Of a stretch of 64,000 bases of DNA, positions 1-8,973 are shown piece by piece (positions within the stretch are counted from its first letter, which is position 1; each line of letters opens with the position of its first letter). Source of the DNA: Sphingomonas sp. Lineage in GTDB: Bacteria; Pseudomonadota; Alphaproteobacteria; Sphingomonadales; Sphingomonadaceae. The position numbers and the translations under genes were made by a program. The stretch covers positions 186,001 to 250,000 of the forward strand of contig NZ_JAFKMA010000001.1 in assembly GCF_017304635.1 (NCBI RefSeq), in the 5' to 3' direction. The notes under the pieces are model-generated. The model ran no database searches, was not told the DNA's origin, and saw only the letters and a list, made by a program, of their open reading frames with translations.

Positions 1-1155
1 ATGCGCCGTGCGATCGACGCCGCCGGCTATCGCGAGGTCAAGACGCCGCAGGTGATGGACGCGCGCCAGTGGGAGCAGTCCGGCCACTGGGGCAAGTATC
101 GCGAGAACATGTTCGTCATTCCCGACGAAGTGCCCAACGTCGAGGACGAGGGCCCGATCGTCTCGAACGATGCCGACTGGATGGCGCTCAAGCCGATGAA
201 CTGCCCGGCGCACGTCCTGATTTTCCGCCAGGGAATCAAGAGCTACCGCGATCTTCCTCTGCGGCTGTATGAAAACGGCTGTTGCCATCGCAACGAGCCG
301 CACGGTGCGCTCCACGGCCTAATGCGCGTGCGCCAGTTCACGCAGGACGACGCGCACATCTTCTGCCGCGAGGATCAGATCGTCGATGAGGTTCAGGATT
401 TCTGCCGCCTGGCCGATCGCATCTACAAGGATTTCGGCTTCACCTATTCGATCAAGCTGGCGCTGCGTCCCGACAAGCGCTTCGGCAGCGACGAGATGTG
501 GGACAAGGCCGAGTCCGAGCTCCGCGACGCCGTGATGCGCGCGGGCCTCGCGACCGAGCAATATGGCTGGGAGGAACTGCCGGGCGAGGGGGCGTTCTAT
601 GCGCCCAAGCTCGAATGGCATTTGACCGATGCGATCGGACGGACGTGGCAGGTCGGCACGATCCAGTCCGATCGCGTGCTGCCCGAACGGCTCGACGCGA
701 GCTATGTCGGCGAGGATGGCGAGCGCCATCGCCCGGTGATGCTCCACCGCGCGATCTTCGGGAGCTACGAACGCTTCATCGGTATCCTGATCGAGCATTT
801 CGCCGGCAAGCTGCCCGCTTGGTTGGCGCCGGTACAGGCTGTCGTCGCGACGATCGTGTCGGACGCCGACGAGTATGCCGGTCACGTCGCCGCCGAATTG
901 AGGCAGGCAGGGCTCCGCGTCGACACCGATCTCCGCAACGAGAAGATCAACTACAAGGTGCGCGAGCACAGCCTGGCTAAAGTCCCCAATCTGCTCGTTG
1001 TCGGCAAGCGCGAGGCCGACGAAGGGACCGTCGCACTGCGCCAGCTCGGCAGCGACCGGCAGCAGGTGATGACGCTGGCCGAGGCGATCGCGAAGCTGAC
1101 CGGCGAGGCGCGCGCGCCCGATCTGGCGACCGCATCGGCGGCGACCGCGGCTTAA
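1..1155 (+). CDS. thrS: Threonyl-tRNA synthetase, C-terminal part (5' end outside window)
   Basis: Charges tRNA-Thr with threonine in the cytoplasm. The 384 visible residues are the class II catalytic core and the C-terminal anticodon-binding domain; the N-terminal TGS and editing domains lie upstream of the window, so the Met at base 1 is internal. The zinc-site motifs of the family are visible: the Cys in MNCPAH, the His in DDAHIFC and the His in LHRAIFGS. Motif 2 is seen around [13 protein letters not shown], and the anticodon-binding fold covers roughly the last 110 residues ([11 protein letters not shown] to the end). The gene ends in TAA and is followed 74 bases later by infC, the usual thrS-infC order. 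The identification is secure. Confidence 0.97.
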   Translation: MRRAIDAAGYREVKTPQVMDARQWEQSGHWGKYRENMFVIPDEVPNVEDEGPIVSNDADWMALKPMNCPAHVLIFRQGIKSYRDLPLRLYENGCCHRNEPHGALHGLMRVRQFTQDDAHIFCREDQIVDEVQDFCRLADRIYKDFGFTYSIKLALRPDKRFGSDEMWDKAESELRDAVMRAGLATEQYGWEELPGEGAFYAPKLEWHLTDAIGRTWQVGTIQSDRVLPERLDASYVGEDGERHRPVMLHRAIFGSYERFIGILIEHFAGKLPAWLAPVQAVVATIVSDADEYAGHVAAELRQAGLRVDTDLRNEKINYKVREHSLAKVPNLLVVGKREADEGTVALRQLGSDRQQVMTLAEAIAKLTGEARAPDLATASAATAA

Positions 1156-1216
1156 TTGCCGCGGCCCGCTTTCGTTCGGGCGCGAAATTCACTATATTGG
1201 TGAAACGACAACCTAC

Positions 1217-1232
1217 AGGAGCTCTACCTATC
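1217..1232 (+). promoter_or_regulatory. infC ribosome binding site with a probable AUC start codon
   Basis: AGGAG at 1217-1221 lies 8 bases before an in-frame ATC at 1230-1232. The first in-frame ATG (1242) is 20 bases from this Shine-Dalgarno sequence, too far for normal initiation. infC genes in other bacteria are known to use rare non-AUG starts (AUU in E. coli), because IF-3 rejects such codons and so represses its own synthesis. ATC here fits that scheme. The spacing is seen directly; the autoregulation is inferred from the family. Confidence 0.6.
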
Positions 1233-1775
1233 CCACCGCCCATGATGCGCCGGCCGATGCAGGCGCCGCCGATGAACGGCCCCCGATTCAACGAATTCAT
1301 CCAATCGCCCAAGGTCCGCGTGATCGACCATGAGGGCGAGAATCTCGGCGTGATGTACACGCGCGAGGCAATCGAGCAGGCCGCCGAGGTCGGGCTCGAC
1401 CTTGTCGAGGTGTCGCCCAACGCCGATCCGCCGGTGGCCAAGTTCCTCGACGTCGGCAAGTTCAAGTACGAGGCGCAGAAGAAGGCGAACCTCGCCCGCA
1501 AGTCGCAGAAGACGCAGGAGATCAAGGAGATCAAGATGCGTCCGAACATCGACGACCACGACTACGACACCAAGATGAAGAAGGTCGTCGAATTCATCGG
1601 CGAAGGTGACAAGGTGAAGGTCACGATGCGCTTCCGCGGTCGCGAGCTCAGCCACGGCCAGCTCGGCATGGCGGTGCTCCAGCGCGTGGCGGAACAGGTC
1701 AACGAAGTGGCGAAGGTCGAGGCCTATCCCCGCATGGAAGGTCGCCAGATGCTGATGGTGCTGGCGCCGAAGTGA
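1230..1775 (+). CDS. infC: Translation initiation factor IF-3
   Basis: IF-3 binds the 30S subunit, prevents premature 50S joining and proofreads start codons. From the ATC at 1230 the protein has 181 residues, close to the family's usual 170-180. The N-terminal domain contains the IF-3 signature region RFNEFI...[14 protein letters not shown], followed by the lysine-rich linker ([19 protein letters not shown]) and a C-terminal domain with [14 protein letters not shown]. Candidate starts are TTG 1197, GTG 1200, ATC 1230 and ATG 1242. ATC is preferred because it alone sits at correct distance (8 nt) from the AGGAG at 1217-1221. It lies downstream of thrS on the same strand and is followed by a hairpin. 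Confidence 0.95.
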   Translation: MPPPMMRRPMQAPPMNGPRFNEFIQSPKVRVIDHEGENLGVMYTREAIEQAAEVGLDLVEVSPNADPPVAKFLDVGKFKYEAQKKANLARKSQKTQEIKEIKMRPNIDDHDYDTKMKKVVEFIGEGDKVKVTMRFRGRELSHGQLGMAVLQRVAEQVNEVAKVEAYPRMEGRQMLMVLAPK

Positions 1776-1782
1776 TGTCGTG

Positions 1783-1810
1783 CGCAGCGAGGTGAGAATG
1801 CCTCGCTGCG
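1783..1810 (+). terminator. Hairpin after infC, possible terminator
   Basis: A 10-bp perfect inverted repeat (CGCAGCGAGG at 1783-1792, its complement at 1801-1810) with an 8-base loop starts 7 bases after the infC stop codon. No T-run follows, so it may stabilise the mRNA end rather than terminate on its own. The rest of the gap up to the tRNA (1811-2008) shows nothing I can support. Confidence 0.45.
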
Positions 1811-2008
1811 TCGCTGCTTACGAGCCCATCGTTCTCGAGGATCGGCGGCGATGCCTGTCACGCGATTTTCGCAGGCATCGGACCTTCTCGATCGCATTCC
1901 GTCTGATCGGCGACTTTCGAACAGCGGGCGATGCCGAACTCGCTGATCTGCAACTCGGCGGATGATGCTGGCCGCTGGCGATGTTCCGCCGCATAAAATC
2001 ATCACGGT

Positions 2009-2083
2009 TGGCTGGGGCGCCAGGATTCGAACCTGGGAATGGCGGCACCAAAAGCCGCTGCCTTACCGCTTGGCGACGCCCCA
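2009..2083 (-). tRNA. tRNA-Gln (anticodon TTG)
   Basis: Read on the minus strand the sequence folds into a full cloverleaf: 7-bp acceptor TGGGGCG/CGCCCCA, D arm GCC...GGC, anticodon stem GCGGC/GCCGC with loop TTTTGGT (anticodon TTG, decoding CAA/CAG), and T arm CCAGG-TTCGAAT-CCTGG. The weak U1-A72 pair and discriminator G73 are hallmarks of tRNA-Gln recognised by GlnRS. The CCA end is encoded (2009-2011). Length is 75 nt. Confidence 0.97.
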
Positions 2084-2170
2084 ACACGTCCGCGCCGCGC
2101 GAGCCTTGCTCGCATCGGTGCCATGGCAGAGCGCGCGCTTATAGCGGCGCGCGCGCGTCTGCAAAGTCCC

Positions 2171-3262
2171 TTATAGCCGTTCGAGCCAATGATGCGCGTC
2201 GGGTGCGCGGCCGGTCTGGATCGCCACCAGCGCTTCGCGAAGGCTCATGCTCAGCTGGCCCGGACCGCCCGAGCCGATCGTGAAGTCGCCCGACGTCGCC
2301 TTGACCCCGCCGATCGGCGTGACGACCGCCGCCGTACCGCACGCGAATGCCTCGATCAGCCGGCCGCTCGCGGCGTCCGCGCGCCAGTCGTCGAGCGAAT
2401 AGCGCTCCTCTCGCACCGTGATGCCGCGGTCGCGCGCGAGACTGATGAGCGAATCGCGTGTGATCCCGGCCAGGATCGTGTCCGACAACGGCGGCGTCGC
2501 GATCGACCCATCGTCGAACACGAAGAACACGTTCATGCCGCCCAGTTCCTCGATCCAGCGGCGCTCGACCGCGTCGAGGAAGACGACCTGCTCGCACCCT
2601 TGCGCGATCGCCTCCGCCTGGGCGGCGAGGCTGGCAGCGTAATTGCCGCCGCACTTCGCGGCGCCCGTCCCGCCCGGCGCGGCGCGCGTGTAATTCTCCG
2701 ACGCCCAGATCGTCACCGCCGACGGGCCGCCCTTGAAATAGGCGCCGACCGACGAGGCGAGCACCATGTAGACGTATTCCGCCGAGGGCTTGACGCCCAG
2801 GAACACTTCGCTCGCGATCATGAACGGGCGGAGGTAGAGCGCGCCGCCGCTGTCGGCGCCGGGAATCCAGTCGGCTTCCTGCCGAACCAGCGCGCGACAC
2901 GAATCGACGAACAGTTCCTCGGGCAGTTCGGGCATCGCCAACCGCCGCGCGCTTGCCTGGAACCGGCGAGCATTGGCGTCGGCGCGGAACAGGCCGATCC
3001 CGCCATCGGCGAGACGGTATGCCTTCAGCCCCTCGAAAATCTCCTGCGCGTAATGCAGCACGGCGGAAGCGGGGTCGATCGTCAGCGGCTGGCGCGGCGC
3101 GATTGCCATGTCATGCCAGCCCTTCGCGCTGCTATATTGCGCGATCGCCATATGATCGGTGAATACGCGGCCGAAGCCGGGATCAACCATCCGCCCGACA
3201 CGGACATCGTCGGGAGTGGGCGAAGCGGTGGGATTGAGCGCGAAGGCGGTCGTATAGGTCAT
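2171..3262 (-). CDS. ilvE: Branched-chain amino acid aminotransferase
   Basis: PLP-dependent fold-type IV aminotransferase that performs the last step of leucine, isoleucine and valine synthesis (and the first of their breakdown) with glutamate/2-oxoglutarate. The 363-residue protein is of the longer eukaryote-like BCAT class. Visible landmarks are the EIFEGLKAYR motif near residue 75, the PLP lysine in GAAKCGGNYAASL, and ERRWIEELGGMNVFFV in the C-terminal half. It is transcribed divergently from the MarR-family gene at 3341, with a 78-base shared promoter gap. The function is clear from motif content and length. Confidence 0.95.
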   Translation of the reverse strand: MTYTTAFALNPTASPTPDDVRVGRMVDPGFGRVFTDHMAIAQYSSAKGWHDMAIAPRQPLTIDPASAVLHYAQEIFEGLKAYRLADGGIGLFRADANARRFQASARRLAMPELPEELFVDSCRALVRQEADWIPGADSGGALYLRPFMIASEVFLGVKPSAEYVYMVLASSVGAYFKGGPSAVTIWASENYTRAAPGGTGAAKCGGNYAASLAAQAEAIAQGCEQVVFLDAVERRWIEELGGMNVFFVFDDGSIATPPLSDTILAGITRDSLISLARDRGITVREERYSLDDWRADAASGRLIEAFACGTAAVVTPIGGVKATSGDFTIGSGGPGQLSMSLREALVAIQTGRAPDAHHWLERL

Positions 3263-3340
3263 GGCGATGCGCCCTTAGCGCGTCGAATGCGTCACGTCCA
3301 AGCCTTGCGATGTCGCGATCCCGATGGCAGACGTGGCAAT

Positions 3341-3856
3341 ATGACTGCCACAAGCATGCCGGCCTCGGCCCAGTTCCTGCGCGAATCCGAAATCCGCCGC
3401 GGCAGCGAATTGCTGTTCTTCGCCTATAGCCGCGTGACGCGCGCCGTGGACGAGCGGCTGGGCGCGAACAGCATCGGTCGCGCGCACCATCGCGCGCTCT
3501 ATTTCGTCGGCCGCCATCCGGGCATTTCGGTCAGCGAATTGCTGGCGATCCTGGGGGTGACCAAGCAATCGCTCGGCCGCGTGCTGACCGATCTCGACGA
3601 ACGCGGGCTGGTCGAGACGCGCATCGGCGACCGCGACCGGCGGCAACGCCTGCTGCGGCTGACCGACAAGGGCCACGCGCTCGACATGGAGCTGTTCCAC
3701 GCCAGTCGCGACATCATGGCGACCGCCTACACGCAGGCTGGGCAACAGGCAGTCAGCGGGTTCTGGTCGGTGCTCGAAGGGCTGATCCCCGAAAGCGAAC
3801 GCGCCCGCGTCAATTCGTGGCGCGAAACGTCGGTGCCACCGGGACAGCGGCCCTAA
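3341..3856 (+). CDS. MarR-family transcriptional regulator
   Basis: A 171-residue winged-helix protein. The helix-turn-helix is in ISVSELLAILGVTKQSLGRV and the wing in ETRIGDRDRRQRLLRLT, with helical dimerisation segments on both sides, as in MarR proteins. The ATG at 3341 was chosen because the same frame extends far upstream only as an antisense shadow of ilvE, whereas MarR homology starts about here. It is divergent from ilvE, so it may regulate itself and possibly ilvE, but no ligand or operator can be read from the sequence. Confidence 0.88.
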   Translation: MTATSMPASAQFLRESEIRRGSELLFFAYSRVTRAVDERLGANSIGRAHHRALYFVGRHPGISVSELLAILGVTKQSLGRVLTDLDERGLVETRIGDRDRRQRLLRLTDKGHALDMELFHASRDIMATAYTQAGQQAVSGFWSVLEGLIPESERARVNSWRETSVPPGQRP

Positions 3857-3863
3857 TCCTCGT

Positions 3864-4679
3864 CTAACGCCGCGCTTCCTCGGCCATTTCGCGGCCACGG
3901 CGTTCGGACGCGGCCAGCGTCTCGGTCAGCAAGCGAACCAATGCATCGTCACGGTCGAGCACGTTGAGACCCTGACGCGTTGAGCCGCCCGGACTGGCGA
4001 CGCGATCGGCCAGCGTCGCGGGCGGCGCGTCGGCGATCGCCGCCATCGCGGCCGAACCCTCCACGGTCGCCAGCGCCAGCCGCGCCGCTTGGTCGGCGGG
4101 GATGCCCAGCGCCTCGCCGGCCTTCGCCAGCGCATCGATGAAGCGAAACAGGAAGGCCGGACCGCATCCTTCGAGCATGCCCGCCGCGCCGTACAGCGCG
4201 TCGTCGTCGATCCACTCGACCAATCCGAGTGGTGCCATGAGCGCAGCAACCGTATCGCGTGCGGCCGGTGATGCGGCGTGCGCGTTGAGTGCCACTACTC
4301 CCTTGCCCAGCGCGACCGGCAGGTTGGGCATCGCGCGCACGATCGCGGGACCGGGAAAGCGCGCCGCCAGCGCCGCTTCGTCGGCACCCGACAGGATCGA
4401 CACCAGAATCGGCGCATCGGCGATCCGTGCGCCGTGCGTCGCCGCAACCTCGTCCAGTTGCTGCGGCTTCATCCCCAGCATCACCAGATCGGGCGGCGGC
4501 CCCGCCGGCAACGTCCGCGCCTGTCGCACCCCGACCGGTAGCGCGCGATCATGGCGATTAACGACATCGACTGCCTCCGCGGCGACCGTCCCGCTCTCGA
4601 TCCAGCGCGCCAGCATCGCGCCGGCCATGTTGCCGCAGCCAACCAGCCACAACCGCTTGGGAACAGCGCCCGTGCTCAC
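3864..4679 (-). CDS. proC: Pyrroline-5-carboxylate reductase
   Basis: Reduces 1-pyrroline-5-carboxylate to L-proline with NAD(P)H, the final step of proline synthesis. The 271-residue product starts with the Rossmann motif LVGCGNMAGAML and carries the C-terminal signature VASPGGSTRQGL; both are diagnostic of ProC. The start is GTG at 4679, which overlaps the stop of ybjN (GTGA), so the two genes are probably translationally coupled. The ybjN-proC pairing recurs in alphaproteobacteria. It converges on the MarR gene, with only 7 bases between the two stops. Confidence 0.94.
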   Translation of the reverse strand: MSTGAVPKRLWLVGCGNMAGAMLARWIESGTVAAEAVDVVNRHDRALPVGVRQARTLPAGPPPDLVMLGMKPQQLDEVAATHGARIADAPILVSILSGADEAALAARFPGPAIVRAMPNLPVALGKGVVALNAHAASPAARDTVAALMAPLGLVEWIDDDALYGAAGMLEGCGPAFLFRFIDALAKAGEALGIPADQAARLALATVEGSAAMAAIADAPPATLADRVASPGGSTRQGLNVLDRDDALVRLLTETLAASERRGREMAEEARR

Positions 4680-5182
4680 GCCTCGCCCTGCGTCTCCGTC
4701 AGCGACGCGGCCAGCGCTTCCTTCGGCGTCTTGCCGCCCCACAGGACGAACTGAAACACCGGGTAGAAGCGCTCGCACTCGTCGATCGCCGATTCTATGA
4801 TAAGCTCGGCACCCTCCAGGCTCAGCGTCCCGCCATCCTCGCCGCCGATCATCGCGGCGTGGCGATAGAGCACGATGCCCGACGACGACCACAGTTCGAA
4901 ATGGCCGAGCCACATCTGTTCGTTGATTAGCCCGATCGCTTCGTAGATCGCGGCGCGGCGATCGTCGTCGGTAACGCGGATGTCGGGGAACGTGAGGAAC
5001 TGCAATACGCTGTCCTCCTCGCGCCAAAGCGCGCGGAGCTCGTACTGCGCCCAGCTGCCCTTGACCGTCGCCACCACTTCATCGTCGTGACGCTGATGCT
5101 CCCAGCCATGCGCGGCGTAATAGCTCTCGATCATGTCGATCGGAGCGGCGTCCTCGCGACCGTAATCGGCCTCATCGAGCAT
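4676..5182 (-). CDS. YbjN domain-containing protein
   Basis: A 168-residue soluble protein matching the YbjN family, proposed to act as a chaperone-like or sensory protein but without defined biochemistry. Recognisable pieces are the acidic N-terminus, the region WAQYELRALWREEDSVLQF and the C-terminal CERFYPVFQFVLWGGKTP. The ATG at 5182 is preferred; a GTG four codons upstream (5194) is possible. The gene overlaps proC by 4 nt. Confidence 0.85.
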   Translation of the reverse strand: MLDEADYGREDAAPIDMIESYYAAHGWEHQRHDDEVVATVKGSWAQYELRALWREEDSVLQFLTFPDIRVTDDDRRAAIYEAIGLINEQMWLGHFELWSSSGIVLYRHAAMIGGEDGGTLSLEGAELIIESAIDECERFYPVFQFVLWGGKTPKEALAASLTETQGEA

Positions 5183-5270
5183 GGATGGTCTCACGCTTCA
5201 TCGCGGGCGAATCTGCCCGCCGCGGCCGGATCGCGCAACAACATGCGTGGAGAAAGCTGTGGAAATCAGG

Positions 5271-5537
5271 TTAGTCCTTTGTGGACTTGGGCTTTGCGGC
5301 CTTGGTCTCCAACGCGTCGAGCCGTGCCTTCAGCGCATCGGCTTCGTCGCGGGCGGCGGCGGCCATCGCCTTCACCGCTTCGAACTCGTCGCGGCTGACG
5401 AAGTCGAGACCGCCGATCCATTCGCGGGCGCGGGCGCGCGTCGCCGCTTCGGCCTCGCGGCCCATTCCCGCCAGCGTGCCAGCGGCGCCGTTCATGAACT
5501 TGACGACATCGTCGAACAGCCGGTTTTCGGATTGCAT
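5271..5537 (-). CDS. ubiK: Accessory factor UbiK family protein (membrane fusogenic coiled-coil protein)
   Basis: An 88-residue protein of the BMFP/YqiC/UbiK family. UbiK assists UbiJ in the ubiquinone-synthesis metabolon in E. coli. The sequence has an amphipathic N-terminal helix (RLFDDVVKFMNGAAGTL) and a C-terminal coiled coil (SRDEFEAVKAMAAAARDEAD and what follows) with a lysine-rich tail, as expected for the family. It lies alone between ybjN and tspO on the same strand. Family assignment is good; the role in ubiquinone synthesis is taken from the homologue. Confidence 0.85.
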   Translation of the reverse strand: MQSENRLFDDVVKFMNGAAGTLAGMGREAEAATRARAREWIGGLDFVSRDEFEAVKAMAAAARDEADALKARLDALETKAAKPKSTKD

Positions 5538-5562
5538 CTGATATTCCTCGAAAAATTATGCG

Positions 5563-6114
5563 TCAGATCGTCATCTGGGCATCCGACGACTGCGGCACAA
5601 GCGTGTCGGCGCCGGGATTGAGCTGGAGGATCTGCCAGTTGAGTCCGCCGGCGAAGCACAGCCACGCCAGATACGGCACCATCAACCAGGCTGCCGCGCT
5701 CCGGATCCGGCCGAACACGATCGTCGCGATCAGCGCGACGACGAAGATCGCGATCAGCAGGATCAGCGCCGCCAGCACCTTGTGCGCACCGAAGAAAATT
5801 GGTGTCCAGGCGAGGTTCAGCGCCATCTGCACCACGAACAGCCCGATCGCGAGCCCGCGATGCCGCGCGCCACGCGCGTTCAGGATCATCGCCAACGCCA
5901 GCCCGAGCAGGACATAGAGCAGGCTCCAGGCCACCGGGAACACCCAATCGGGCGGATTGACGGCGGGCTTGGTCAGCGACTGGTACCACGCGCTCTTGCC
6001 GCCCGACGGCGCGACCTGGCTCGAGGCGAAACCCAGCAACAGGATCAGCGGCACCGTCACCGCTGCCCAGCGCAGGAAGCCCCACCGCAACTGTCCCTTG
6101 GTCGCAAGTTCCAT
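5563..6114 (-). CDS. tspO: TspO/MBR family tryptophan-rich sensory protein
   Basis: An integral membrane protein of five predicted helices that binds porphyrins and other hydrophobic ligands; in Rhodobacter it affects tetrapyrrole and stress regulation. The 183-residue protein shows the family motifs WYQSLTKPAVNPPDWVFPVAW, LNLAWTPIFFGAHK and the aromatic-rich end WLCFAGGLNWQILQLNP. It is slightly longer than the usual 160 residues because of an N-terminal extension of about 15 residues. ATG 6114 was chosen because the membrane protein begins there and the upstream frame is a shadow of tlyA. Confidence 0.93.
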   Translation of the reverse strand: MELATKGQLRWGFLRWAAVTVPLILLLGFASSQVAPSGGKSAWYQSLTKPAVNPPDWVFPVAWSLLYVLLGLALAMILNARGARHRGLAIGLFVVQMALNLAWTPIFFGAHKVLAALILLIAIFVVALIATIVFGRIRSAAAWLMVPYLAWLCFAGGLNWQILQLNPGADTLVPQSSDAQMTI

Positions 6115-6200
6115 GCTCGTCCTCTCGGATGGCGTCCGCTCTCCCCTGTCGCGGGTGGGCGACGAAGGCAAGCGGATCGACGGCCAAACCGTCCTGATCT

Positions 6201-6275
6201 CGTCATTGCGAGCACAGCGAGGCAATCCAACGCCGGACCAGGACGCCCTGGATTGGTTCGCTACGCTCGCAACGA
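6201..6275. repeat. Dispersed inverted repeat (about 75 bp)
   Basis: Imperfect palindrome in the gap between tspO and tlyA: the left arm TCATTGCGAGCACAGCGAGG (near 6202) and the right arm GGTTCGCTACGCTCGCAACG (near 6256) are inverted copies with several mismatches. This is a type of dispersed extragenic palindrome widespread in sphingomonads and other alphaproteobacteria. It ends 7 bases from the tlyA stop, so it may also stabilise or terminate the tlyA transcript. Confidence 0.7.
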
Positions 6276-6281
6276 TGGAAA

Positions 6282-7016
6282 TCAGGAACGATGCGCGCCG
6301 ATCAGGAATTCGACATTGCCCTCCGGCCCGGTAATCGGGCTGGGTGTCACACCTTCGACTCGCCAGCCTTGCGTGCTCAGCCATGCCGCGACTTCGTCGC
6401 ACACGCGGACATGGACGGCGGGATCGCGCACGACGCCACCTTTGCCGACCTCGTTCCGTCCCGCCTCGAACTGCGGCTTGATGAGCGCGAGCAGGCGACC
6501 GCCCGGCTTCGCGAACCCGAGCGGCACGTCCAGCACCTTGGCCAACCCGATGAAGCTCGCATCGCAGACGATCAGGTCGACCGGTTCGGGAATGTGCGCT
6601 GCGGTCAGCACCCGCGCGCTGGTCTGTTCGTGGACGATCACGCGATCGTCCTGGCGCAGCTTCCACGCCAGCTGGTTGGTACCGCTGTCCACGGCGTAAA
6701 CGCGGCTCGCGCCCCGACTGAGCAACACGTCGGTAAAGCCACCCGTCGAACTGCCGACGTCGATCGCGATGGTGCCGCTCACGTCCCAACCGAAATGGTC
6801 GAGCCCATGCGCGAGCTTGATACCGCCGCGCGAGACCCACGGATGGTCGCGCCCACGCACCTCGATCGCCGCATCGGGCGCGACCGCCTCACCAGCCTTC
6901 GCGACCTTGCGTTCGCCGACGAACACCAATCCAGCCATGATAAGCGCCTGCGCCCGCGTCCGCGATTCGGCGAGCCCGCGTTCCACGAGCAACTGGTCGA
7001 TGCGTTGCTTGGCCAT
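6282..7016 (-). CDS. tlyA: TlyA family rRNA (cytidine-2'-O)-methyltransferase / hemolysin-like protein
   Basis: A 244-residue protein with an N-terminal S4 RNA-binding domain (RIDQLLVERGLAESRTRAQ) and a C-terminal FtsJ-type methyltransferase domain (IDVGSSTGGFTDVLL). The K-D-K-E catalytic tetrad of 2'-O-methyltransferases can be placed in SRGGIKL, CDASFIGL, LIKPQFEAG and EGNVEFLI. TlyA methylates 16S and 23S rRNA in mycobacteria; many homologues are annotated as hemolysins without direct proof. The start at ATG 7016 (MAKQRIDQ) fits the family start better than an upstream in-frame Met. Confidence 0.92.
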   Translation of the reverse strand: MAKQRIDQLLVERGLAESRTRAQALIMAGLVFVGERKVAKAGEAVAPDAAIEVRGRDHPWVSRGGIKLAHGLDHFGWDVSGTIAIDVGSSTGGFTDVLLSRGASRVYAVDSGTNQLAWKLRQDDRVIVHEQTSARVLTAAHIPEPVDLIVCDASFIGLAKVLDVPLGFAKPGGRLLALIKPQFEAGRNEVGKGGVVRDPAVHVRVCDEVAAWLSTQGWRVEGVTPSPITGPEGNVEFLIGAHRS

Positions 7017-7067
7017 AGGGCCGATTGCCTGCAAATTACACTGGTCGCAATCGCCGCGTATTACGAT

Positions 7068-8942
7068 CTAGTACCGTTCCATCAGAGCCGAAACGATCAT
7101 CTCGGCTGCCTCATTCGGGCTGATGGCGGTCGTATCGATGCGAATTTCGGCCTGATCGGGCACTTCGTACGGACTGTCGATCCCCGTGAAGTTCACGAGC
7201 TCGCCGGACCGCGCTTTCTTGTAGAGACCCTTGGTATCGCGCCCTTCTGCCACCGCGAGCGGCGTGTCGATGAAGATTTCGATGAATTCCCCCGGCGCCA
7301 TCATCTGGCGGACCGTCGCCCGTTCGGCGCGGAATGGCGAGATGAAGGCCGTGATGACGATCAGGCCGGCATCGGTCATCAGCTTGGCGACTTCGCCGAT
7401 CCGCCGGATATTCTCGACGCGATCTGCGTCGGTGAAGCCAAGGTCGCGGTTGAGCCCGTGTCGCACATTGTCGCCGTCCAGCAGGAACGTATGCCGACCG
7501 AGCAGCGACAGCTTCTTTTCGATCAGGTTCGCGATCGTCGATTTGCCCGCCCCGGACAGGCCCGTCAGCCACAGCACCGCAGGCTTTTGCCCCTTCAACC
7601 GGGCGTGATGCTCGCGACCGACGTCCAACGCCTGCCAATGCACGTTCTGGCTGCGGCGTAGCGCGAAGTGCATCAGTCCGGCGGCGACCGTTGCGTTGGT
7701 GACCTTGTCGATCAGGATAAAGCCGCCGAGTTCGCGGCTCGTGGCGTAGGGTTCGAAGACGATCGGCCGGTCGGTCGAAAGGTTGGCGACGCCGATCGCG
7801 TTCAGTTCCAGCGTTCGCGCCGCCAGATGTTCCATCGAATTGACGTTGATCTGGTATTTCGGCTGCTGGACATTGGCAGTGACCGTCTGTGTTCCGAGCT
7901 TCAGCCAGTACGAGCGCCCCGGCAGCATCTCGTCATCCGCCATCCATATGATGGTCGATTCGAATTGGTCGGCGATCTGCGGCGGCGAGGACGTGCTTGC
8001 AATCACATCACCTCGCGAACAGTCGACCGCATCGGTCAGCGTCAGCGTCACGGACTGACCCGCGGCGGCGCTCGGCAGGTCGCCGTCCATCGTTACGATG
8101 CGATCGACCTGCGCCGTCCGGCCCGACGGCAGGATGCGGACCTCATCGCCCGCTGCGATCCGCCCGCCGACGATCCTGCCGGCAAAGCCACGGAAATCGG
8201 GGTTCGGCCGGTTGACCCATTGAACCGGCAGACGAAACGGTGCCACTTGCTGTGCGACCTGACCGACGTCCACCGTCTCCAGATATTCCATCAGGCTCGG
8301 GCCGCCATACCAAGGCGTGTTGTCCGAGCGGTTCGTCACATTGTCGCCGACCAGCCCGGAGACGGGGATCGGCACGAAATGCTCGATCGCCAGCGTGTCG
8401 GCGAACGCCCGATACTCGGCGACGATCGCGTCGAATGTCGCCCGATCGTAGCCGACCAGATCCATCTTGTTGATCGCCAGGACGATGTTTCGAATACCGA
8501 GCAGGTACGCGAGGTAGGAATGCCGCCGCGTCTGGGTGAGCACACCCCTGCGCGCATCGACCAGGATCACGGCCAGGTCGGCAGTCGACGCGCCGGTCAC
8601 CATATTTCGGGTATATTGTTCATGTCCAGGCGTATCGGCGACGATGAATTTGCGTCGCTCGGTTTCGAAGAAGCGATAGGCGACGTCGATGGTGATGCCT
8701 TGCTCGCGTTCGGCGGCGAGCCCGTCGACGAGCAGCGCTAGGTCGAGCTGCACGCCCTGGGTGCCGAAACGGCGCGAGTCGGCTTCGAGCAACGTCAATT
8801 GGTCCGCCAGCACCGCCTTACTGTCGTACAGGAGCCGCCCGACCAGCGTCGATTTCCCGTCGTCAACCGAGCCGCACGTGATGAGGCGCAGCAGCGACTT
8901 GTCTTCTGTGAGAAATGCCGCGACGTCAGGCTCGCTTACCAT
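7068..8942 (-). CDS. cysNC: Bifunctional sulfate adenylyltransferase subunit 1 / adenylylsulfate kinase
   Basis: Fusion of the CysN GTPase, which drives ATP sulfurylase, with CysC APS kinase, together converting sulfate to PAPS in the cytoplasm. The 624-residue protein starts with a GTPase domain (GSVDDGKST P-loop near residue 24, DTPGHEQY and NKMD motifs), followed by EF-Tu-like beta-barrel domains. The C-terminal about 180 residues are the APS kinase with its own P-loop GLSGAGKST and the DNVRHGLNRDLGF signature. It lies 31 bases downstream of cysD on the same strand, as in other sulfate assimilation operons. Length agrees with known CysNC proteins. Confidence 0.97.
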   Translation of the reverse strand: MVSEPDVAAFLTEDKSLLRLITCGSVDDGKSTLVGRLLYDSKAVLADQLTLLEADSRRFGTQGVQLDLALLVDGLAAEREQGITIDVAYRFFETERRKFIVADTPGHEQYTRNMVTGASTADLAVILVDARRGVLTQTRRHSYLAYLLGIRNIVLAINKMDLVGYDRATFDAIVAEYRAFADTLAIEHFVPIPVSGLVGDNVTNRSDNTPWYGGPSLMEYLETVDVGQVAQQVAPFRLPVQWVNRPNPDFRGFAGRIVGGRIAAGDEVRILPSGRTAQVDRIVTMDGDLPSAAAGQSVTLTLTDAVDCSRGDVIASTSSPPQIADQFESTIIWMADDEMLPGRSYWLKLGTQTVTANVQQPKYQINVNSMEHLAARTLELNAIGVANLSTDRPIVFEPYATSRELGGFILIDKVTNATVAAGLMHFALRRSQNVHWQALDVGREHHARLKGQKPAVLWLTGLSGAGKSTIANLIEKKLSLLGRHTFLLDGDNVRHGLNRDLGFTDADRVENIRRIGEVAKLMTDAGLIVITAFISPFRAERATVRQMMAPGEFIEIFIDTPLAVAEGRDTKGLYKKARSGELVNFTGIDSPYEVPDQAEIRIDTTAISPNEAAEMIVSALMERY

Positions 8943-8973
8943 GAGCCATCTCGGGTCTTCCGAACGGGGCGCA

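Noticed and set aside
1724-2005. Minus-strand open frame between infC and the tRNA
   Set aside because: Overlaps the infC 3' end, has no ribosome site or known domain, and composition is Arg/Ser-rich as in chance frames.
6201-6275. CRISPR array or transposon end
   Set aside because: The palindromes at 6201, 61701 and 62852 are single inverted repeats without regular spacers, transposase or target duplications; they are dispersed extragenic repeats.
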